The translations under genes and the position numbers were made by a program. The notes beneath the pieces were generated by a model that worked only from the letters and a program-made list of their open reading frames with translations, was not told the origin of the DNA and ran no database searches. From assembly GCA_964577825.1 (NCBI GenBank), contig CAZOBJ010000081.1:1-14518 (forward strand): DNA of 14,518 nt, read 5' to 3'. The DNA is from CAZOBJ01 sp964577825. GTDB lineage: Bacteria; Planctomycetota; SZUA-567; JAFGNG01. Of the stretch, positions 1 through 6,497 are shown one piece after another. The stretch's first letter is position 1; every line of letters begins with the position of its first letter.

Positions 1-1890
1 TTCGACGACTTCGAGGTGCAGAGTTACCTCGGCGGGTTCGGCGAGGTGACCCACGTGTACGCCCAGGCGGCCGGCGGGCCCGAGCTCTACGGCCGGCCGG
101 GGTGGAGCGGGTACCGGTTCGCCGCCGACCTGTCGTTCCCGTACGGGCGCACGTGCACTGCGCGGATGCTCGCCGCGTACCGGAGCCCGTTCGATACCGT
201 GGTCTACAAGGTCACGGCCGTCAACGGCCGGCCCGCGCGCCACGCCCTGGTGCGCGTGGACGGCGACCCGCAGGAGGCCCGGGTCCTGGCCGAGGCGCCG
301 CTTCCCGAGGGCGAGGGGGGCCTGCGGGGGCGCGCGCGGATCGTGCTCGACCGGGGCCTGGTGCGCGCGCAAACGGGCGGGGCCCTGCCCCTGTACGCGT
401 ACGTGGGCGGTCAGAGCGCGGGCCAGTGCGGGTTCGCCGCGGACAGCCAGGCGGTGCACGGGGCCGTGGACCTTGCGCCCGTGCTGCCGGTGCTGCCGAT
501 CACGCGGCTCACGGAGATCTTCGACGAGGAGCGGCTCATGGCCGCGTGGAGCGGAGCGGCCGGGGACTGGCGGCAGGTGCGGTCCGCGTCGGACCGGTAC
601 CGGTCCGTGTACTGGCACCGGGCCCTGCTCTACGGCGAGACCGAGATCGAGGCCCTGCTCGGCGAGGACGGGGACCGCGCGGCGCGCTCGCGCCGCGGGC
701 CAGAGCGCGAGGTGAGCCTGGGCCTGGCCCAGCCGCCGGACGCGCAGGACCGGCTGGCGGGGTATGTGCTGCGCTACCGCCCGGACGCGGACGCGGAGAG
801 CGAGGCCGAGCACGCCTCGGCGCTTGTGCTGTTCCGCCAGGGCGCGCAGGTCGCGTCCGCGGACCTCTCCGGCGGGGGCGGGGCGCATCGGCTGCGGCTG
901 CGCCGCGGCGGGCCGTTCGTGGTCGCGTACGTGGACGACCGCGAGGCCCTGGTGTTCCGCGATCCGGAGCCCCTGTCCGGCACGCGGGTCGGCTGGGCCG
1001 CGCGCGGGGTGCGCCTCGGGCCCGCGCAGGTGGTCGTGTACAACGCGCACCAGCGCACCGAGCTGTTCAACAGCGCGCCCGTGGACTGGCGCGTGGGGAG
1101 CGGCGTGTGGGAGGTCACCAACCGCTGGGAGTGCGACCCGCGGTGGAGCTTCTGGGCGGGCATGACCGGCCCGACCGCGCAGCGCCGGGCCCAGGCGCTC
1201 CTGGGCACGGGCAAGCAGCAGTCGACCTGGCGGGGCCGGAGCATTCTGGCCCAGTACCGCAGGCTCCCCGACCCGGACGAGAAGCACGTGGTGCTGTGGC
1301 ACAAGGAGTCATTCTCCGGCGACCTGATGGTCGAGGTGTACATGGCCCAGATGATGGACCGGGCCCGGGGCGGGTACGAGAAGTACATGCGCGACTTCAA
1401 CGTCACGATCTGCGCGGACGGGCGCGACCTGTCGACCGGGTACTCGTGCATCTTCGGCGGGTGGAAGGGCGAGCCCGGCCACAAGCCGCGCAGCGCCATC
1501 GTGCGCGCGGGCGAGGTGGTGGCCGAGCAGCCCGGGGCCATCCCCTCGGACGGGTCGACGCACCGGCGCTGGGTGCGCCTGCGCGTGGAGCGCCACGGGC
1601 CGACGGTGACCTTCTCCGCGCACACCGAGCACGACCCGAACAAGGGCGAGCGCGAGCTCGCGCGCCTCTCGTACACCGACCCCGAGCCCCTGGCGGGAAC
1701 GCGGGTGGCCATCTGGAGCTACGACTGTTCGGTGCTTCTCGCCCGGGCGCGGATCGCCGCCCGCGAGGTGGGCGCGGCCGAGTCGCCCCTGGCCGACTGG
1801 CCGGACGAGGTGCACAGCGTGTACCGGCCCCGCCCGCCCGAGCCGCAGGACGGCGAGCCCGCCGACCAGGTGGCCGCGGCGGGGGAATGA
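1..1890 (+). CDS. C-terminal part of a modular beta-sandwich (concanavalin-like) repeat protein
   Basis: The reading frame is open from the first base (it begins FDDFEVQSY), so the gene starts upstream; it ends at TGA 1888-1890. The visible 630 residues look like successive beta-sandwich units of about 150-240 residues. Two units end in the same way: DPEPLSGTRVGWAARG (about 961-1008) and DPEPLAGTRVAIWSYD (about 1678-1725), each followed by a strand such as PAQVVVYNA or LLARARIAA. The opening FDDFEV looks like the same closing strand of a unit upstream of the window, and a fourth, shorter unit ends near 480. The SGTRVG..-FDDVEV pattern is known from LamG/DUF1080-like carbohydrate-associated sandwiches. 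Substrate binding, secretion and catalysis cannot be judged because the N-terminus is missing. The tail after residue 585 is proline/acid rich and low complexity. It converges on the gene ending at 1933. Confidence 0.7.
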   Translation, partial: FDDFEVQSYLGGFGEVTHVYAQAAGGPELYGRPGWSGYRFAADLSFPYGRTCTARMLAAYRSPFDTVVYKVTAVNGRPARHALVRVDGDPQEARVLAEAPLPEGEGGLRGRARIVLDRGLVRAQTGGALPLYAYVGGQSAGQCGFAADSQAVHGAVDLAPVLPVLPITRLTEIFDEERLMAAWSGAAGDWRQVRSASDRYRSVYWHRALLYGETEIEALLGEDGDRAARSRRGPEREVSLGLAQPPDAQDRLAGYVLRYRPDADAESEAEHASALVLFRQGAQVASADLSGGGGAHRLRLRRGGPFVVAYVDDREALVFRDPEPLSGTRVGWAARGVRLGPAQVVVYNAHQRTELFNSAPVDWRVGSGVWEVTNRWECDPRWSFWAGMTGPTAQRRAQALLGTGKQQSTWRGRSILAQYRRLPDPDEKHVVLWHKESFSGDLMVEVYMAQMMDRARGGYEKYMRDFNVTICADGRDLSTGYSCIFGGWKGEPGHKPRSAIVRAGEVVAEQPGAIPSDGSTHRRWVRLRVERHGPTVTFSAHTEHDPNKGERELARLSYTDPEPLAGTRVAIWSYDCSVLLARARIAAREVGAAESPLADWPDEVHSVYRPRPPEPQDGEPADQVAAAGE

Positions 1891-1932
1891 GGGGAAGAGC
1901 CCCCCAAGTAGCGCGACCAGTGTGCCAGCTTG

Positions 1933-2550
1933 CTAGTCCTTGCCCTGCCCCTCGTACGTCTTGTTAATCAATGGGTCTAACTTGGGCTTGAGGGACTCGA
2001 ACAGACTCGTGTAGTCGTGGCGGGACGTCCGAATGTTGGCCGGATGTGCGAGCAGCTTGTTGAGCGTCTCTCTTGGCGAAAGGCAGCGGCCTTGGGGGCC
2101 CTTGTCATGGTAGGCGCTCTCTAGTTCGATTCTCAGCCGGTCGATCTCACACGACTGCTTACAGGGAAGGTCGTCCAGCTTGATATCGGGCGTCTTTGTG
2201 GTCTTGGGTGGTTTCGAGTTCTTGGGCAGAAGCATGTCTGTCAGAATACGAGTGTGCAAGAGCAGGCTTTCGGTGAGCGCATTGCCAACAGCCCATGCGT
2301 GCTCGCAGGCTTCATGGCTGTTCTCACCCGGCACCTGAGGCAACTCTTGTGTACCGGACGATTGCGCGGCGTCCGAATCAGAGTGCTGAGGAGGATCAGC
2401 GGACGTGCTGCCAGTAGGCCTCACGCGGATCCGATAGGTGGCCTCTTCTCGGGACGTATCCATGAGTTGTTTGAGCGCGCGCCACATCCGAGCTTCGTAG
2501 TCGGACACCACCCACGGGTCGTTTGCTTGACCCTTTTGCTTGCACGCCAT
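1933..2550 (-). CDS. Hypothetical protein, low-GC orphan
   Basis: A 205-residue protein starting at ATG 2550, chosen because AGGAGGGACAGT lies directly upstream; the frame stays open far upstream but antisense of fba codons is there, so the longer version is rejected. I do not recognise the family. The N-terminal third is polar and charged, the middle (about residues 60-80) is Ser/Thr/Pro/Asp-rich linker, followed by a helix with HTRILTDMLL and, near the C-terminus, LNKLLAHPANIRTSRHDY and a helical end. The order 'helix-LLLHTRILTDML ... LNKLLAH' recalls small all-helical HEPN-like hypothetical proteins, but this is a weak resemblance. Hand-counted G+C of three lines is 53-60%, against 68-77% in neighbouring genes, with many AAG/AAA, TTG and ACT-type codons, so recent acquisition is likely. 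It lies 44 bases after fba on the same strand with no evident promoter, so it may be read from the fba transcript. Confidence 0.7.
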   Translation of the reverse strand: MACKQKGQANDPWVVSDYEARMWRALKQLMDTSREEATYRIRVRPTGSTSADPPQHSDSDAAQSSGTQELPQVPGENSHEACEHAWAVGNALTESLLLHTRILTDMLLPKNSKPPKTTKTPDIKLDDLPCKQSCEIDRLRIELESAYHDKGPQGRCLSPRETLNKLLAHPANIRTSRHDYTSLFESLKPKLDPLINKTYEGQGKD

Positions 2551-2594
2551 ACTGTCCCTCCTGCGCGGTCCCAGGGCCAGGGGAGCTCGTCCCC

Positions 2595-3566
2595 CTACGC
2601 CTGGCCCGCGGAGTTGAGCACCTTCTCGCACTTGTGCTTGTACAGGTCCTTGAGCGCGTCGCGCGCGGGACCCAGGTACTTGCGCGGGTCGAAGTCCTCG
2701 GGGTGGTCCTGGAGGTGCTTGCGGATGGCCGCGGTCATGGCCAGGCGGCCGTCCGAGTCGATGTTCACCTTGCACACCGCGCTCTTGACCGCCTCGCGGA
2801 TCTGGTCCTCCGCGATGCCGATGGCGTTCTCCAGGTTGCCGCCGTTGGCGTTGATCATCTCCACGAGGTACGCGGGCACCGAGCTCGACCCGTGCATCAC
2901 GATGGCGAACCCGGGGATGCGCTTCTCCACCTCGCGCAGGATGTCCAGGCGCACCTCGGGCACCTGGCCGGGCTTGAACTTGTAGGCCCCGTGCGAGGTG
3001 CCGATGGAGATGGCCAGGCTGTCGACCCCGGTGCGCTTGGTGAAGTCCTCCACCTCCTCGGGCTGGGTGTAGATGTGCTTGGCCGCCTGCACGTCCTCCT
3101 CTACCCCCGCGAGCACCCCGAGCTCGCCCTCCACGGTCACGTCGTGCTCGTGGGCCATCTCCACCACCCGGCGGGTGAGCTCGATGTTCTCCTCGTAGGA
3201 GAGGTGCGAGCCGTCGATCATCACGTTCGAGAACCCGTACTCCACGCAGCTCTGGCACAGCTCGAAGGAGTCGCCGTGGTCGAGGTTGAGCGCGATCGGG
3301 ATGCGCCCCGCGTCGCCGGCGAGCTCGGCCGCGTACTCCACCGCGCCCTGGGCCATGTAGCGCAGCAGGGTCTGGTTCGCGTACTTGCGCGCGCCCTTGG
3401 ACACCTGCAGGATCACGGGGCTGCGCGCCTCGGTGCAGGCCTGGATGATGGCCTGGAGTTGCTCCATGTTGTTGAAGTTGTACGCGGGCACCGCGTACTT
3501 GTTGTCCACGGCCTTGGCGAACATCTCGCGGGTGTTGACGAGTCCCAGGTCCTTGTAGCTGATCAT
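2595..3566 (-). CDS. fba: Class II fructose-1,6-bisphosphate aldolase
   Basis: A 323-residue cytosolic enzyme of glycolysis/gluconeogenesis that cleaves fructose-1,6-bisphosphate to dihydroxyacetone phosphate and glyceraldehyde-3-phosphate using Zn2+. Visible family landmarks: PAYNFNN (27-33), catalytic Asp and zinc His in LDHGD (D96, H97), EGELGVLAG (146-154), zinc His in SIGTSHG (H192) and HGSSS (H225-S229), then NIDSDGRLAMT (268-278), the phosphate-binding segment, and the C-terminal DPRKYLGPARD. The length and this C-terminus fit the TIGR01859-type subgroup rather than the 358-residue E. coli FbaA type. Start ATG 3566 has AAGGAG eight bases upstream. A good promoter lies about 90 bases upstream. 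The related tagatose-bisphosphate aldolases are shorter and lack this C-terminus, so the fba call is firm. Confidence 0.96.
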   Translation of the reverse strand: MISYKDLGLVNTREMFAKAVDNKYAVPAYNFNNMEQLQAIIQACTEARSPVILQVSKGARKYANQTLLRYMAQGAVEYAAELAGDAGRIPIALNLDHGDSFELCQSCVEYGFSNVMIDGSHLSYEENIELTRRVVEMAHEHDVTVEGELGVLAGVEEDVQAAKHIYTQPEEVEDFTKRTGVDSLAISIGTSHGAYKFKPGQVPEVRLDILREVEKRIPGFAIVMHGSSSVPAYLVEMINANGGNLENAIGIAEDQIREAVKSAVCKVNIDSDGRLAMTAAIRKHLQDHPEDFDPRKYLGPARDALKDLYKHKCEKVLNSAGQA

Positions 3567-3658
3567 GCGCAGGGCTCCTTCACGTTTGGCGGAGGCGAAC
3601 GGCTCTGGATCATCCCGGCCGCCGCGACCGGAGCGAGCGCCCGCCGCGGCAGAGCGGC

Positions 3659-3687
3659 AGTGTAGCCGCCGGGCCGCGGGGCGGCAA
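3659..3687 (-). promoter_or_regulatory. Sigma-70-type promoter of fba
   Basis: On the minus strand TTGCCG (3687-3682) is followed after exactly 17 bases by TACACT (3664-3659). The transcript would begin near 3652, giving a leader of about 85 bases before the fba ATG at 3566. It sits in the 163-base gap between fba and the nucleotidyltransferase stop (3730), where no other gene fits. Confidence 0.65.
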
Positions 3688-3729
3688 GTTTCTTTTCCAC
3701 GTCCGCGTCGGCGCGCCGCGGACGCGCGG

Positions 3730-5091
3730 TCAGCCCTGCGGCGCGGGCGGGCGCTCCTCCAGGTTTTGGCGCAGGATCAGCGTCGTGCCCGGGGGCACGT
3801 CGCGGTACACGATCACCCCGGGGCCGATCACGCACCCGGCGCCCAGCTTGCGTCCGGGCATGACCGTGGCCTGGGCGTTGAGGCGGGCGCGGTCGCCCAC
3901 GAACGCGCCCAGGTTGAACCAGCCCGAGGCGAGCAACTCGCCGCGCACGCGGCACTTCACGGGCTCGCCGCGGTTCGCGGCGACAATCACCCCGGCGGCC
4001 AGGGCCGCGGCCTCGCCGTACACGCCCATGCCGAAGTGGCCGTGGTGCGCGAACCCGCTGTTGCCAAAGGCCACGGCCACCGGGAACTCGGTGGGACAGC
4101 CGACCTTGGTCTTGGGCCCGAGCACGGACCCGCGCACGAGCGCCAGGGGCCCGATGCGGCAGTCCTGCGCCGCGGCCGCGTGCTGTACGTACGAGTGTTC
4201 GAGGACCTGCGTGCGCGCGCCCAGGCGCACGTTGTCGAGCACCGCGCCCGCCTCCACGACCACGTCCTCGCCCAGGTCCACCGTGTTCTTGAGGATCGCC
4301 TGCGGGTGCACGCGCGCGGAGGCGGGGATGCGCCGCACCGGAGCGTGCGTGTCGAACAGGAGGTCGAGCCCGAAGTAGTTGGCCGCCAGAATCTCCCACG
4401 GGTAGTCGAGCACCGCGAAGCGCCGATCCGCGCGCACGCCGCGCAGGCCCGGGCCCCGACGCACGCAGGCCTCCAGGAGCGCGGCGAAGGTCTGCGGCTC
4501 TGCGTCGGCCGCGAGGTCGGCGAGCGCCTGCGCGCCGCCCGGGGGCACGGCGAGGCATCCGGCGGGCATGCTGTCGAGCGGGGACTGCTGGCTGCCGCGA
4601 GTCTCGTCCGGGCCCACGGGGCAGAGCTCCTGCACGCGGCCGTCCGGGCCGGTGCGCACGCGCGGGTGGTACAGGGGATTCACGTTCGTGGCGAGGGCCA
4701 CCAACGGGGGTGCGTCGGCCGGACTCTCGCGCAGCGCGTCGGCGAGGGGGGCGAGCAACCCCGCCTCGGCAAAGAGCCCGCTGTCGGCCACGAACACGGG
4801 GCCCCGGGCCTCGCGCAGGGCCTGCGCAAGCGCGGGCGCCGCGCCCTCGGCCGGCTCCACGGCCCGCCAGCGCAGCGCCACGCCCGCGGCGTCGCGGCCC
4901 ATCTCCTCGGGTAGGCGCTCGCCCAGGTGGCCGGTGAGCACCAGGGCCTCGGTCACGCCCGCCGCGTGCAACGCCCGCAGGGTGTGCACGAGCACGGGTT
5001 CGGCGAGCACGGGCACCAGCGCGCGGGGCCGGGTCTCGGTAAACGGGTCCAGGCCCTCGGCGCGCTCGTGGGCCAAGACTACGGCTTGCAT
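3730..5091 (-). CDS. Sugar-1-phosphate nucleotidyltransferase-like / left-handed beta-helix acyltransferase-like protein
   Basis: 453 residues. ATG 5091 is chosen over the far longer open frame because GGAGG precedes it by five bases and the typical fold begins there (MQAVVLA). Residues 1-235 follow the nucleotidyltransferase layout (TETRPRALVPV, then FVADSG at 100-105), with the connector DYPWEILAANYFG (229-241) that in archaeal-type GlmU-like bifunctional enzymes joins the two halves. Residues 250-435 are hexapeptide repeats of a left-handed beta-helix; VKCRVRGELLASGW (378-391), LGAFVGD (394-400) and VIGPGVIVYRDVPPGT (421-436) match the acetyltransferase half of that family. The N-terminal GxGTRL-type loop is absent (here AHERAEGLDP) and the following PK is PR, so pyrophosphorylase activity is doubtful. 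Likely context: nucleotide-sugar or cell-wall precursor supply. It lies 41 bases downstream of recR, apparently in one transcript. True GlmU is an alternative name but the C-terminal half is of the archaeal type. Confidence 0.8.
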   Translation of the reverse strand: MQAVVLAHERAEGLDPFTETRPRALVPVLAEPVLVHTLRALHAAGVTEALVLTGHLGERLPEEMGRDAAGVALRWRAVEPAEGAAPALAQALREARGPVFVADSGLFAEAGLLAPLADALRESPADAPPLVALATNVNPLYHPRVRTGPDGRVQELCPVGPDETRGSQQSPLDSMPAGCLAVPPGGAQALADLAADAEPQTFAALLEACVRRGPGLRGVRADRRFAVLDYPWEILAANYFGLDLLFDTHAPVRRIPASARVHPQAILKNTVDLGEDVVVEAGAVLDNVRLGARTQVLEHSYVQHAAAAQDCRIGPLALVRGSVLGPKTKVGCPTEFPVAVAFGNSGFAHHGHFGMGVYGEAAALAAGVIVAANRGEPVKCRVRGELLASGWFNLGAFVGDRARLNAQATVMPGRKLGAGCVIGPGVIVYRDVPPGTTLILRQNLEERPPAPQG

Positions 5092-5132
5092 GGCGGCCTC
5101 CGTTCCGATGGACGATGCGCGCGGGCGGCTCT

Positions 5133-5744
5133 TCAGCCCTCGCGCCGGTTTTGCAGGGCGCTGGCGAGATTGGCCGATCCGGCGAACTCGATGTCCGTGC
5201 CCGCGGACAGGCCGCGCGCGAGCCGGGTCACGCGCACGTCCAGGGGCTGGAGCCGCTCGGCCAGGTACGTGGCCGTGACGTCGCCCTCGGCCGTGGGATT
5301 GGTGGCCAGGATCACCTCGCGGACCTCGCCCTGGCGCACGCGCTGCAGGCACTCGGCGATCTTCAGCTCCTCCGGGCCCACGCCCTCGGCCGGGGCCAGG
5401 TGCCCGAGGAGCACGTGGTACAGGCCGCGGTAGGCGCCGGTCTTCTCCAGGGCGATCACGTCGCGGGGCATCTCCACCACGCACAGCTGGGTGCGGTCGC
5501 GGGCCGGGTTCGCGCAGATGTCGCACAGCTCGCGCTCGGCCAGGTGAAAGCACTGGCGGCACGAGCGCAGATTCTTCTTCAGGTCCCGGATCGCGAACGC
5601 GAAGTCCATGGCCTCGTCCTTGGAGCATTTGAGGAAGTAGTAGGCCAGGCGCTCGGCCGTCTGGCGGCCGACCCCGGGCAGGCGCGAGAACGCCTCCACC
5701 AGGCGCGTGAGGCTGGGCGGATACGGGCTCTGGGTGTCAGGCAT
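5133..5744 (-). CDS. recR: Recombination mediator RecR
   Basis: 203 residues, the usual RecR length. RecR works with RecO/RecF to load RecA onto single-stranded gaps. Seen in order: helix-hairpin-helix LPGVGRQTAERLA (22-34), C4 zinc finger with C62, C65, C74 and C77, and a Toprim domain with E91 (VVEMPRD) and ILATNPTAEGDVTATYL (145-161), followed by TRLARGLSAGTDIEFA (173-188). All four zinc cysteines are present. ATG 5744 has GAGGAG five bases upstream. ybaB is the next gene upstream on the same strand, but separated by 423 bases containing a repeat array. No clear promoter was found directly in front of recR, so expression from the cca-ybaB transcript through the array, or from an undetected promoter, are both possible. 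Confidence 0.97.
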   Translation of the reverse strand: MPDTQSPYPPSLTRLVEAFSRLPGVGRQTAERLAYYFLKCSKDEAMDFAFAIRDLKKNLRSCRQCFHLAERELCDICANPARDRTQLCVVEMPRDVIALEKTGAYRGLYHVLLGHLAPAEGVGPEELKIAECLQRVRQGEVREVILATNPTAEGDVTATYLAERLQPLDVRVTRLARGLSAGTDIEFAGSANLASALQNRREG

Positions 5745-5789
5745 CGCGGCTCCTCGTCTTTCGCATCTCGCCTCAGGTCTCTGTCACGT

Positions 5790-5893
5790 CCCTCACTCCC
5801 ACCCTCTCCCGAGGGGAGAGGGGGAAGCACGGCCCCTCAACCCCGGCCTCAGCCGTTCCCCCTCCCTCCGGGAGGGGGCGAGGGGGAGGGAGG
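5790..5893. repeat. Repeat array, unit 1 (two hairpins and a G-run block)
   Basis: First of three about 104-base units between ybaB and recR. It contains hairpin A at 5802-5822 (arms CCCTCTCCC and GGGAGAGGG, loop GAG, 9 perfect pairs) and hairpin B at 5858-5878 (arms CCCCCTCCC and GGGAGGGGG, loop TCC, 9 perfect pairs). From 5870 to 5890 the plus strand has four G-runs of 3, 5, 5 and 3 with loops of 1, 3 and 1 bases, a classic G-quadruplex pattern. Confidence 0.9.
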
Positions 5894-5929
5894 CGGTCGC
5901 ACGGCCGCGCCACCCGGCGACGCGAACGT

Positions 5930-6034
5930 CCCTCTTCCCGACCCTCTCCCGAGGGGAGAGGGAGAAGTACAGGCCCTCTTCCCGGCCCTCTTCCGTTCCC
6001 CCCTCCCTCCGGGAGGGGGTGAGGGGGAGGGAGG
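5930..6034. repeat. Repeat array, unit 2
   Basis: Second copy, separated from unit 1 by 36 unrelated bases. Hairpin A at 5942-5962 is identical to unit 1; hairpin B lies at 5999-6019 with the same 9-base arms. The middle segment differs at several places (AGGCCCTCTTCCCGGCCC instead of GGCCCCTCAACCCCGGCC) and one C is added before hairpin B. G-runs at 6011-6031 repeat the quadruplex pattern. Confidence 0.9.
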
Positions 6035-6054
6035 CACGCCCGGCAGCGTACAGG

Positions 6055-6159
6055 CCCTCACCCCGACCCTCTCCCGAGGGAAGAGGGAGAACTACAGCCC
6101 CTCATCCGGGCCTCAGCCGTCCCCCCTCTCTCCGGGAGGGGGCGAGGGGGAGGGAGAGG
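6055..6159. repeat. Repeat array, unit 3
   Basis: Third copy, 20 bases after unit 2 and ending just before the ybaB stop codon (6168). Hairpin A at 6067-6087 has one arm change (GGGAAGAGGG) and hairpin B at 6122-6142 has a T in place of C that can still form a wobble pair. G-runs lie at 6134-6154. The spacer and outer ends differ from the other units, so this is a set of dispersed-type elements rather than perfect tandem repeats. Confidence 0.88.
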
Positions 6160-6167
6160 CGCGCAGG

Positions 6168-6497
6168 TCAGCCGGTCGGCGGCTGCGAGCCCATCAGCCC
6201 GGAGAGGTCCAGGCCGCCGGTGAGCTTGCCGAGCTCTTCCTGCGCGGCCGCGCCCACGTTCTTGCGCGCCGCGGCCGCGGCGGCCACGATCAGGTCCTGG
6301 AGCATCTCTCGGTCCTCGGGGTCCACGACCTCGGGCTCGAGCGTAAGTCCGGTCATCTCGCCGAGTCCGTTCATCTCCACGGTGACCATGCCGCCGCCGG
6401 ACTCGCCGGTCACGCGCACCTCGCGCAGGCGCTCCTGCATGTCCTTGGCTTGCCCCATCAGGGCCGGCAGGTTCTTCATCATGTCCAACATGCTCAT
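6168..6497 (-). CDS. ybaB: YbaB/EbfC family nucleoid-associated protein
   Basis: 109 residues, typical for this family of small dimeric DNA-binding proteins. Visible: MLDMMKNLPALMGQAKDMQE (3-22), the amphipathic first helix, then VTGESGGGMVTVEMNGLGEM (29-48) with the conserved GGG and the strand VTVEMNG, EVVDPEDREMLQDLIVAA (55-72), the hallmark of the second helix, and an Ala/Gly-rich tail. The ATG overlaps the cca stop codon as ATGA (6497-6494), so translation is probably coupled to cca; GAGGA lies nine bases upstream. A second in-frame ATG two codons later is less well placed. In many bacteria ybaB follows dnaX and precedes recR; here dnaX is absent and cca is in its place. Confidence 0.95.
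   Translation of the reverse strand: MSMLDMMKNLPALMGQAKDMQERLREVRVTGESGGGMVTVEMNGLGEMTGLTLEPEVVDPEDREMLQDLIVAAAAAARKNVGAAAQEELGKLTGGLDLSGLMGSQPPTG

Noticed and set aside
1891..1912. Terminator after the first gene (GGGG-AAGAG-CCCC)
   Set aside because: Only four pairs and no T-run; too weak to call.
102..1967. Long open frames overlapping the first gene on both strands
   Set aside because: Arg/Ala/Gly/Pro-rich low-complexity translations typical of shadow frames in very GC-rich DNA; the frame of 1-1890 has protein-like motifs and repeated modules.
1933..2550. HEPN toxin of a toxin-antitoxin pair
   Set aside because: No clear R-x4-6-H motif and no adjacent antitoxin or nucleotidyltransferase partner; kept only as a weak fold resemblance.
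2523..3665. Plus-strand open frame opposite fba
   Set aside because: Antisense of a clearly recognised aldolase; His/Val/Leu-rich shadow translation without any family motif.
5790..6159. CRISPR array
   Set aside because: Units are about 104 bases with internal hairpins, spacers of 36 and 20 bases are irregular, and no cas gene is present.
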